Source: JBFMAE01 sp040756085 (GTDB taxonomy: Bacteria > Desulfobacterota > BSN033 > UBA1163). Taken from it: 23,418 nucleotides of DNA. The stretch is taken from assembly GCA_040756085.1 (NCBI GenBank), contig JBFMAE010000373.1, positions 1 to 23,418 of the forward strand. The letters run 5' to 3'. The translations under genes and the position numbers were made by a program. The notes under the pieces are model-generated. The model searched no databases and was not told the origin of the DNA. It saw only the letters and a list, made by a program, of their open reading frames with translations. Of the stretch, positions 8,327 to 14,819 are shown one piece after another. Each line of letters begins with the position of its first letter. Positions within the stretch are counted from its first letter, which is position 1.

Positions 8327-10336
8327 CTAACCTTCCGGTTTCACATCCACGGTATTGTCGTAGAAGGTACTTCCTGCGCCCTGGTCAGTCAACTGCTGAG
8401 AGGTGAGGGCATTCACGGAGCGAGTACCCGGGCAATGCTCCAACCACCAGACTCCTTCTGCCACAACAACGCCGGAAGGAACTTTAGGAGTTACACGAAG
8501 GAGAAAAGAGACTTCACCGAGCTGATTGAAGGCAATGACAGGATCGCCCTCTTTCAGGCCTTTCTTCTCTGCATCAGCCGGGTTCATCTGAAGGAACATG
8601 GCTCTTTCCTTCTTGCGGAGTTCTTCTCGCTCCCTGAAAGAGGAATTTAAGGCATAAAGGCTTGGAGCGGTCATCAAACGGAAAGGATAATCACCCCCAT
8701 AAGGAGGGAGATAACAGGGCAGGGGATGAGATTCTCCTGGGTTTAAAATTTCAATCTTTCCAGAAGGTGTTTTATATCGGTTGCGAGCATCCGGTGGAAA
8801 AGGGAGTTCAACAGCTTTCCCGGCTGAAAAGGCTTTCTCATCAATCCCATCTCGCATCGGAGAAGAAATGGAGAGCAGGTGATCAATAAGGTCATCCGCT
8901 TTCTGCCGGAAGAAGGGTTCATCAAATCCCATCGTACGGGCCAGGAGGCCAAAGACCTCCCAGTTCGATTTGCTTTCTCCTATGGGAGGAATGACCGCTT
9001 TTGCCCGCTGAATGCAATAAGTTCCGTAGGAGTGATACAGGTCACTATGCTCAAGAGATGAAGTGGATGGCAGCAAGATATCCGCATAACGGGCCGTATC
9101 GGTTAAAAATCTCTCGTGGACAACCGTGAAGAGGTCTTCCCGGGCCAGACCCTTTAAGACTTGGTTTTGATCGGGTGTCACTGCAGCAGGATTCGAACTA
9201 TAGACATAGAGGCTTTGGACGGGAGGATCGCCCAACTCACGAAGGACCCAACCGAGCCGATTCATGTTGATGATACGGGTTTTTTTCGTCATGAAATCTT
9301 CTCGCAGGACTTTTTTCATGGCGAAGGCTTCAGAGGTAAAGGTGCTTGTAAAACAGCCGGCTCCTCTTTTTCCATAGGCCCCTACAAAGGCCGGAAGAGA
9401 GACAATGGTACGGACCGTCATCGACCCGTTTCCATATCGAGAAAGACCGCTCCCGAGCCGGATGAAAGGTCTTTTTGCCCTTCCGTAGGCCTGAGCCATA
9501 GATTGAAGGGTCTCCGTGGAAAGGCCTGTCAGACGGCTCACTTTTTCGGGTGGAAAGTCTGGCAGGATCTTCTCCCTCAACTCCTCAAAGCCCTGTACAT
9601 GGGTGTTCATAAAATCATAGTTAATGAGACCATTGCGAACTAACAGATACATCAATCCAAGGGCCAGGGAACCATCACTGCCAGGCCGGACGATGTAGGT
9701 TTGATCAGCAACGGAAGAGGTGAGAGTCTGGTAAGTATCGATGAGCCAGACCGAGGCTCCATTCTTCTTGGCTTTTTTCACACCATGGAGAAAATGGATG
9801 TTGGTGGCCAGAGCATTGATTCCCCATAAAATCACAAGATCACTCTCAGCCACCTCATCAGGGTGAGGCGCGGGGGTATTTCCCATCACAGCTTTCCAGC
9901 CTGCTTCCTTGGCAGGGGAACAGATAGTGCGATCCAGGCGGGAAGCCCCGAGACGATAAAAGAAAGGGTGGCCGGCATTCCGCTGGATGAGTCCCATGGT
10001 TCCTGCATAAGAGTATGGAAGAATAGCCTCGGCTCCATACTGGTCGATGATCTTTTGCCAGCGGTCGGTAATTTGGTCAATCGCTTCTTCCCACGAAATG
10101 GGACGAAACTCACCAGATCCTTTGGATCCTCTCCGTGAGAGAGGACGGGTAAGGCGAAGAGAGGAGTGGACCGTATCCTTATAGCGATTCATTTTTGGAC
10201 AAAGGGTGCCTCTGCTGAAGGGATGGTCTGGATCACCCATGACCTTGACGGCCTTTCCGTCAATGACTTCTATTAGAAGGCCACAGGCGTCAGGGCAATC
10301 ATACGGACAAACAGACCTCTTAATCTTTCGGGCCAA
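8327..10336 (-). CDS. Molybdopterin-dependent oxidoreductase, YoaE-like
   Basis: A single-subunit member of the DMSO-reductase/formate-dehydrogenase superfamily, 669 aa from the chosen start. It opens with a [4Fe-4S] site C10-x3-C14-x3-C18-x27-C46 (CPYDCPDAC, then GTLCPKM). Molybdopterin-binding segments follow, including ESDLVILWGINALATNIHFL. Cys139 in RTICSPAKEAGW is a candidate molybdenum ligand. The C-terminal part has the dinucleotide-binding fold (MNPADAEKKGLKEGDPV). There is no twin-arginine signal, so it should be cytoplasmic. The overall order resembles Bacillus YoaE, whose substrate I do not know. The frame extends to a TTG at 10351, but a TTG at 10336 sits 5 nt after GGAGGAGG (10342-10349) and downstream of the predicted transcription start, so 10336 is preferred. 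It appears to be monocistronic. Confidence 0.9.
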   Translation of the reverse strand: MARKIKRSVCPYDCPDACGLLIEVIDGKAVKVMGDPDHPFSRGTLCPKMNRYKDTVHSSLRLTRPLSRRGSKGSGEFRPISWEEAIDQITDRWQKIIDQYGAEAILPYSYAGTMGLIQRNAGHPFFYRLGASRLDRTICSPAKEAGWKAVMGNTPAPHPDEVAESDLVILWGINALATNIHFLHGVKKAKKNGASVWLIDTYQTLTSSVADQTYIVRPGSDGSLALGLMYLLVRNGLINYDFMNTHVQGFEELREKILPDFPPEKVSRLTGLSTETLQSMAQAYGRAKRPFIRLGSGLSRYGNGSMTVRTIVSLPAFVGAYGKRGAGCFTSTFTSEAFAMKKVLREDFMTKKTRIINMNRLGWVLRELGDPPVQSLYVYSSNPAAVTPDQNQVLKGLAREDLFTVVHERFLTDTARYADILLPSTSSLEHSDLYHSYGTYCIQRAKAVIPPIGESKSNWEVFGLLARTMGFDEPFFRQKADDLIDHLLSISSPMRDGIDEKAFSAGKAVELPFPPDARNRYKTPSGKIEILNPGESHPLPCYLPPYGGDYPFRLMTAPSLYALNSSFREREELRKKERAMFLQMNPADAEKKGLKEGDPVIAFNQLGEVSFLLRVTPKVPSGVVVAEGVWWLEHCPGTRSVNALTSQQLTDQGAGSTFYDNTVDVKPEG

Positions 10337-10353
10337 AAGGACCTCCTCCAAAA

Positions 10354-10382
10354 AATATATTCGACCCCAAAAACTTTTTCAA
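10354..10382 (-). promoter_or_regulatory. Sigma70-type promoter for the molybdopterin oxidoreductase
   Basis: On the minus strand, TTGAAA (10377-10382) and TATATT (10354-10359) are exactly 17 bp apart, a near-consensus pair. Transcription would start near 10347, at the GGAGGAGG Shine-Dalgarno itself, so the leader is very short and the TTG at 10336 must be the start codon. Confidence 0.6.
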
Positions 10383-10467
10383 TACCTTTGTGAATTTATG
10401 TCCTCATTAAAAAGCTTGGCAGGATATTGAACTGGCATTTATTACCAACGCAACATTTTATTCCTGT

Positions 10468-10496
10468 TTGACTTCCTCCCAAAAATCCAATAAACT
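10468..10496 (+). promoter_or_regulatory. Sigma70-type promoter upstream of radC
   Basis: TTGACT (10468-10473) and TAAACT (10491-10496) are separated by 17 bp. The predicted transcription start is near 10503, which puts a hairpin (10528-10564) inside a leader of about 99 nt ahead of radC. Confidence 0.5.
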
Positions 10497-10527
10497 CTAA
10501 ACCAAATTAAGGCCATCATTTTCTTTC

Positions 10528-10564
10528 CACCCTCCCTCTCCACACAGGGGAGAGGGGAAGGGTG
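10528..10564. repeat. GC-rich imperfect palindrome in the radC leader
   Basis: CTCTCC and flanking bases on the left pair with GGAGAG on the right over 8 bp (10534-10541 with 10549-10556). A 2-nt bulge is followed by 6 more pairs (CACCCT with AGGGTG, 10528-10533 with 10559-10564). The loop is 7 nt. There is no T-run after it, so it is not a standard terminator. It resembles the C-rich/G-rich intergenic palindromes seen in many bacterial genomes; a dispersed repeat or a leader regulatory element are both possible. Confidence 0.6.
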
Positions 10565-10601
10565 AGGGGACGCTTTCGTGTAGTACGACAGAGAGTGATA
10601 A

Positions 10602-11294
10602 GTGAACAAAGAATCATCTTTCACTGTCCATGATCTTCCAAAACCAGAAAGGCCTCGTGAGAGGCTTCAGAAATTTGGCCCGGAAGCCCTCTCTGCGCAG
10701 GAGCTTCTGGCGCTGGTTATTGGGCGTGGTATTCCTAAAAAATCTGTAATGAATATTGCCCAGGAATTATTGGCAAAGTTTGGCAATGTGAAGGCAATAA
10801 GCCAGGCGACTATAGAAGAGCTCTCTCAAATAAAGGGGATTGGTCTTGCCAAAGCAGCACAGATTAAAGCATGTTTTGAACTTGGAAAGAGAGAAGATTT
10901 AGAACCAGAATTGATAAATTTTGATATCAAAAACCCTGAAGCTGTTGTAAAAGCGATTCGCGCAAGTATCAAGAACAAAGCAAAGGAGCATTTTAAGCTC
11001 ATCCTTCTGAATCCCCGTAATAAAATTATTGGCATATCCACTGTCTCAGTTGGTACACTCAATGCCAGCCTGGTTCATCCACGAGAAGTTTTTAAAGATG
11101 CGATCGTGCATAGCGCCGCTTCTGTAGTTTTAACCCACAACCATCCGTCCGGCGATCCCGAACCATCGGAGGATGATCTAAAAATAACTAAAAAATTAGT
11201 CGATTCGGGGAAAATATTAGGCATAGAGGTATTAGATCATATCATTATTGCAAAAAACGGGTTTCTTAGTTTTAAGGAAAGAGGATTGATTTAG
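10602..11294 (+). CDS. radC: RadC-family JAMM/MPN+ protein
   Basis: A full-length RadC-family protein of 230 aa. The N-terminal part has a UPF0758/HhH-like region, with IEELSQIKGIGLAKAAQIKA at 71-90. The C-terminal MPN+/JAMM domain keeps the zinc signature H179-x-H181 and D192 in HNHPSGDPEPSEDD. Despite the name, a direct role in repair is doubtful; RadC proteins are frequent in mobile elements and some are linked to phage or plasmid biology. The start is GTG at 10602, with only a weak Shine-Dalgarno (GAGAG). It is the first gene of the AT-richer accessory stretch and is transcribed divergently from the oxidoreductase. Confidence 0.92.
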   Translation: MNKESSFTVHDLPKPERPRERLQKFGPEALSAQELLALVIGRGIPKKSVMNIAQELLAKFGNVKAISQATIEELSQIKGIGLAKAAQIKACFELGKREDLEPELINFDIKNPEAVVKAIRASIKNKAKEHFKLILLNPRNKIIGISTVSVGTLNASLVHPREVFKDAIVHSAASVVLTHNHPSGDPEPSEDDLKITKKLVDSGKILGIEVLDHIIIAKNGFLSFKERGLI

Positions 11295-11381
11295 AAAATG
11301 GTAGTTGAAGACAAAGGTTTAAGATCACAAATTGTGACCTCAAGATGAAACAAACAGTTTGCCTTATTTGGAGTCGTTAGG

Positions 11382-11957
11382 ATGGATAAAGATGTAGCAT
11401 TGGTTCCTCCTGAACGTATTGAACGATCGATCCTATTGATTCGGGGACATAAGGTGATATTGGACACTGATTTGGCCGCACTTTATGGTGTAGAAACCGG
11501 GCAACTGGTCCGTGCCGTTAAAAGGAATATCTCTCGTTTCCCACACGATTTTATGTTTCAGCTCAGTAAAGACGAATTCGAAAACTTGAGATGCCATTTT
11601 GGCACCTCAAGTCAGTGGGGAGGGCGCCGGTATCCACCTTATGCCTTTACGGAGCAAGGGGTTGCCATGCTCTCAAGCGTATTAAATAGTGAGAGAGCCA
11701 TTAAGGTAAATATTGAAATCATGAGGGCATTTGTCAGACTCCGGCAGATACTTGCCTCAAACAAGGAGCTTGCAAGAAGACTGGATGAACTTGAAAGAAA
11801 ATATGATGCTCAATTCAAAATAGTTTTCGATGCTATTCGCAAGCTGATGGTCCCACCTGAGCCCGAACATCCAAAGAAACGAATAGGGTTTATCGTGGAA
11901 GAATTACATGTACCTTATGGATCCTCAAAAGGATCCAAAAAGCAGAAAAGGCAATAA
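11382..11957 (+). CDS. ORF6N-domain protein (phage antirepressor-like)
   Basis: A protein of 191 aa whose first ~110 residues carry the ORF6N domain of phage and plasmid DNA-binding proteins: ILLIRGHKVILDTDLAALYG, then VKRNISRFPHDFMFQLSKDE, then YAFTEQGVAMLSSVLNSERA. A helical region (RAFVRLRQILASNKELARRL) and a lysine-rich tail follow. ORF6N domains are thought to bind DNA, often as antirepressors or as proteins of uncertain role in genomic islands. The start is ATG at 11382 with GGAG 8-9 nt upstream. No transposase or integrase adjoins it, so it marks past exchange without showing an intact element. Confidence 0.88.
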   Translation: MDKDVALVPPERIERSILLIRGHKVILDTDLAALYGVETGQLVRAVKRNISRFPHDFMFQLSKDEFENLRCHFGTSSQWGGRRYPPYAFTEQGVAMLSSVLNSERAIKVNIEIMRAFVRLRQILASNKELARRLDELERKYDAQFKIVFDAIRKLMVPPEPEHPKKRIGFIVEELHVPYGSSKGSKKQKRQ

Positions 11958-11970
11958 GCCTTTCATTTTA
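11946..11970 (+). terminator. Weak intrinsic terminator after the ORF6N gene
   Basis: AAAGGC (11947-11952) pairs with GCCTTT (11958-11963) around a 5-nt loop that contains the stop codon, followed by the T-rich bases ATTTTA. The stem is only 6 bp, so efficiency would be low. A longer alternative, AAGCCT with AGGCTT then TTTT at 11997-12006, has a 35-nt loop. Confidence 0.3.
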
Positions 11971-12126
11971 AATGTGTTAAGAGCCCTAAAAGGAATAGGC
12001 TTTTTTGATTTCTAGCTTACGATCAAAGGTTAGGGCTTTGTAATGAAGAATTTCTTAGAGAAGAAGAAAAATGATTAGAAAGGGATTGATTAGAGGATAT
12101 AGTTCCAAATAAAGAAGAAAACTTAG

Positions 12127-12150
12127 TAGAAAAGGGGACCTTCCACTTTT
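12127..12150 (+). repeat. Left inverted repeat flanking the restriction-modification pair
   Basis: TAGAAAAGGGGAC (12127-12139) recurs as a perfect reverse complement at 14761-14773. The similarity continues inward to 24 bp with about 20 matches (both copies end in CTTTT). Together the copies bracket the methyltransferase and nuclease genes like terminal inverted repeats. No flanking target-site duplication is visible. Confidence 0.6.
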
Positions 12151-12202
12151 CCTTTTTATATGTCTAATCACCTATATCGGTGCCCTGGCTTTTCAAGGAG
12201 CA

Positions 12203-12231
12203 TTGACCTTCTCTTTTATATCTGGTAAATT
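12203..12231 (+). promoter_or_regulatory. Sigma70-type promoter for the methyltransferase gene
   Basis: TTGACC (12203-12208, five of six consensus) and TAAATT (12226-12231, four of six) are spaced 17 bp apart. Transcription would begin near 12238, about 35-45 nt before the candidate start codons. Confidence 0.5.
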
Positions 12232-12271
12232 TGGGTTATCAATTAGTTGTATTTTATTACTTGAATGAAAG

Positions 12272-13654
12272 GTGGATCAAAAGTTGGTAGTTAAGCGATT
12301 ATTGAAAGGAAAATCGAGGAGAAAGAGAACCAAGGATTACAACATAGATCGGTTAAATAAAAGTAATGTAATGACGGTTCATGAAAAGGCTGCGCAGTTT
12401 TTAAGTCTCCCGATAACCGAGATTGACAGAAGGAGACGCACGAAGTCTGGAACGGACGTCATCAAGAATGTTGAAACAGCCCGTTCGATTGTTTATGAAT
12501 GGTTGGATCACTATCAATTAAAGATTTACACTAAACTTGGCTTGCCAGAATTCGACGATAGAAGGAATGTGTGGCGTGTTCCACTTCTTACCTCGAAGGA
12601 TGGCGACACTGAAACAATCGGTGAAATTGTAATTGATGCAGGCACTGCAAGAATTACACAACATACGAATGTGGAGATCCTTCGCAGTCGCATCGCAAAG
12701 TTTGATGCAAATGGCAACGATCAGAAAGTCATTACTGTCCTACCATCTAAAAGTAAACACCAGCCACGTCCTCCTTTTGTGCCTAATAAAGTTGTTCTTG
12801 GTGATGCTGCAGAATGTCTTTCAGATCTCCCACCAAATTCAGTCCAGCTAGTTTTCACATCCCCACCGTACTATAACGCTAAACCTGAATATACTGAATA
12901 CTTAGATTATCAAGAGTATCTAAATTTGTTACGACGAATCTTTTTGCGTTGTCATGAGGTTATGAGCGAAGGGCGATTTTTCATAATAAATGTTTCTCCT
13001 ATACTTATTAGGCGGTCCAGTAGACAATCTGCCAGTCGAAGGATTGCAGTTCCTTTTGACGTTCATGGGGTCTTGAGTAGCATAGGATTTGAATTCATTG
13101 ATGATATAATCTGGGTGAAACCTGAAGGAGCAGGATGGGCTACAGGGCGTGGTAGGCGGTTTGCTGCTGACAGAAATCCTCTCCAGTATAAGCCAGTTCC
13201 CGTGACTGAATACATACTGGTCTATCGAAAAAAAACACAAAAGTTGATTGATTGGAATATACGCACCCATCATGATTTAAAATTAGTCAAAAGATCAAGA
13301 ATAAAAGGAACATACGATGTCACAAATGTATGGTACATCCCGCCAGGGCACCACAAAGATCATCCAGCGGTCTTCCCAGATCAATTGGTCGAGAAAGTTA
13401 TTAGATATTACTCATTCATAGGTGATATGGTTTTAGATCCATTTGCTGGGAGTGGTACTCTGGGGAGGGTTGCGTTGAAGATGGATCGAAGGTTTTTCTT
13501 GATTGATAATGAGCCTAAATATTTTGTAATGATGTTTAAAGAATTATCAAAAATGGCTAGGTTACTAGGTAAAGAAGTCTTTTTTGAACCAGAAGATCCT
13601 TCAGAAATTAAAATAACAGATAATCCTAATCAGCCTGACCTCTTTAGGCACTAA
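12272..13654 (+). CDS. DNA methyltransferase, beta-class (N4-cytosine or N6-adenine), type II
   Basis: A 460-aa S-adenosylmethionine-dependent DNA methyltransferase. The catalytic motif TSPPY (196-200) precedes the AdoMet-binding motif DPFAGSGT (389-396), the circularly permuted beta-class order. VVLGDAAECLSDLPPNSVQL (174-193) and HPAVFP (364-369) are also typical. TSPPY fits N4-cytosine enzymes best, but N6-adenine is not excluded. The first ~165 residues are an extra N-terminal region with a basic start (KGKSRRKRTK) and no fold I recognise, perhaps for target binding. The start is uncertain: GTG 12272 lies inside the AAAGGTGG ribosome-binding sequence, TTG 12284 is better spaced, and ATG 12371 is a later option. 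The nuclease gene follows after 11 bp, so the pair is probably a restriction-modification unit. Confidence 0.93.
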   Translation: MDQKLVVKRLLKGKSRRKRTKDYNIDRLNKSNVMTVHEKAAQFLSLPITEIDRRRRTKSGTDVIKNVETARSIVYEWLDHYQLKIYTKLGLPEFDDRRNVWRVPLLTSKDGDTETIGEIVIDAGTARITQHTNVEILRSRIAKFDANGNDQKVITVLPSKSKHQPRPPFVPNKVVLGDAAECLSDLPPNSVQLVFTSPPYYNAKPEYTEYLDYQEYLNLLRRIFLRCHEVMSEGRFFIINVSPILIRRSSRQSASRRIAVPFDVHGVLSSIGFEFIDDIIWVKPEGAGWATGRGRRFAADRNPLQYKPVPVTEYILVYRKKTQKLIDWNIRTHHDLKLVKRSRIKGTYDVTNVWYIPPGHHKDHPAVFPDQLVEKVIRYYSFIGDMVLDPFAGSGTLGRVALKMDRRFFLIDNEPKYFVMMFKELSKMARLLGKEVFFEPEDPSEIKITDNPNQPDLFRH

Positions 13655-13665
13655 AAGGAATAAAT

Positions 13666-14697
13666 ATGGCGCCTGAAAGAATGGAATTTGATTGGCAACT
13701 TGAAGACTTAGACCAATGGTGGTCTAAAAGGCCTTTTTTAAAAGATGCTTTTTCTCCAACTGCACTTAGAGACGCAATTCTTCATCTTATGACGGGTGGG
13801 AATTACCGGACTATTACCGAACGTGCAGTTCGAGAAAAGCTCCATGTCTATCACTCATGGTTAATGCAGGTAGTTCAGAAAGCACGCAAAGAATTTGGCC
13901 AAGAATGGCCCGCAAAACTCTTAGGGAAGCTTTTTGAGAAGAAAGATACAGATGAATCACTTCGTAACCTCGAGGTCTGGCTTTTAGGATTGACTCATAA
14001 AACAGCTGTAAATCTAGGATTACTAAGGAAAGATGAGGATGAAATTAAGTCATTCCTGAAGGAGGCAATTAAAATGTGTAACGAGGTTTCATCCAATGTC
14101 CAATGGGACACAGGAACCGTCACGGTAGATCTCAGGAATAATTCAACAGGGGAAACTGAATCTTTAGATCTATTAGAATCCCTTTGGCTGATGCAAATGG
14201 TTGGAGCTAGTACGCTTACAGTACGTGGGTCGAATAAGGCTATATATGGCAAGAGATTTGAGAGGGCATTTCTAAGAGTGGCTCTTGAAATGCTTGGGCT
14301 AAAGAAAGATTCTAATTTTTGGCTAAATATTGAAAGGGATGCAGAGGTAGAACGTGAAGTTGATGGTGAGGTAGAAACCAAAAGGGGACGTATCAGAATT
14401 GATATTGGACTCATCGGTGTAGGGAACCAAGAGGTGAGTGAAGACAAATTAAATCGGGTTGGCAATAATGGAATTGTCATAGTGGATAAGTTGGGAAGTA
14501 GATCTAACGTCGGGGTTACGGCCGAGAGAAAGGGCGTCAAACTAATTCAAATTCGACATAACTTTCCCCTTACTGAGATGTACGAACATCTAAAAAGTTT
14601 GGTGAAAGTAAAACTGAAAAAACCACCAGAGACTAAGGAAGGACTTAAAGAAAATCTTCTCAAACTACCTGATGAGACGTTCAAGAGCGTAGTCTAA
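13666..14697 (+). CDS. Putative type II restriction endonuclease
   Basis: A 343-aa soluble protein directly downstream of the methyltransferase. No exact family is certain; the context and a few features suggest a PD-(D/E)xK nuclease, perhaps CfrBI-like. The helix IYGKRFERAFLRVALEMLGL (193-212) resembles the Glu-bearing helix that opens this fold. A strand with D246 (RIRIDIGLIG) is followed by E259-D-K261, a possible D...ExK centre, and then the strand GIVIVDKLG. The N-terminal half (about 1-140) is helical and could be for DNA recognition. Spacing of 11 bp behind the methyltransferase and the shared AT-rich composition support a restriction-modification pair. The catalytic residues are a guess from sequence spacing. 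Confidence 0.65.
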   Translation: MAPERMEFDWQLEDLDQWWSKRPFLKDAFSPTALRDAILHLMTGGNYRTITERAVREKLHVYHSWLMQVVQKARKEFGQEWPAKLLGKLFEKKDTDESLRNLEVWLLGLTHKTAVNLGLLRKDEDEIKSFLKEAIKMCNEVSSNVQWDTGTVTVDLRNNSTGETESLDLLESLWLMQMVGASTLTVRGSNKAIYGKRFERAFLRVALEMLGLKKDSNFWLNIERDAEVEREVDGEVETKRGRIRIDIGLIGVGNQEVSEDKLNRVGNNGIVIVDKLGSRSNVGVTAERKGVKLIQIRHNFPLTEMYEHLKSLVKVKLKKPPETKEGLKENLLKLPDETFKSVV

Positions 14698-14749
14698 CTT
14701 TTTCAAAATAGTCTGACTGGAAAATATTCGGAAAACAGGAAAAATCTAA

Positions 14750-14773
14750 AAAAGAGGGCTGTCCCCTTTTCTA
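14750..14773 (-). repeat. Right inverted repeat flanking the restriction-modification pair
   Basis: GTCCCCTTTTCTA at 14761-14773 is the exact reverse complement of 12127-12139, with weaker similarity continuing inward to 14750. It lies 53 bp past the nuclease stop and 47 bp before the radical SAM start, so both repeat copies are intergenic. Confidence 0.6.
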
Positions 14774-14819
14774 ATTCGATTGGAGGGACACCAGAACAAA
14801 AGAAGATATTGAGACAACA

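Larger units (their letters stand above)
10337..10601. other. Divergent promoter region between oxidoreductase and radC
   Basis: This stretch separates divergently transcribed genes. It contains the two promoter-like pairs (minus 10354-10382, plus 10468-10496) and the palindrome at 10528-10564. No ORF here is convincing. Confidence 0.6.
11958..12271. other. Intergenic stretch between the ORF6N gene and the methyltransferase
   Basis: This AT-rich stretch has no convincing ORF. It holds a possible weak terminator at its left end, the left copy of the inverted repeat (12127-12150), and the methyltransferase promoter (12203-12231). Nothing else recognisable is seen. Confidence 0.6.

Noticed and set aside
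10337..10351. TTG 10351 start for the oxidoreductase
   Set aside because: It sits upstream of the predicted transcription start and directly on the Shine-Dalgarno of the TTG at 10336.
11918..11937. TGGATCC/GGATCCA hairpin near the end of the ORF6N gene
   Set aside because: It lies within coding sequence (a Gly-Ser repeat) and is not followed by a T-run.
13995..14540. 181-codon minus-strand ORF inside the nuclease gene
   Set aside because: It is the mirror of a coding frame, Ser/Leu/Pro-rich, with no motif; the plus-strand gene is supported by context and spacing.
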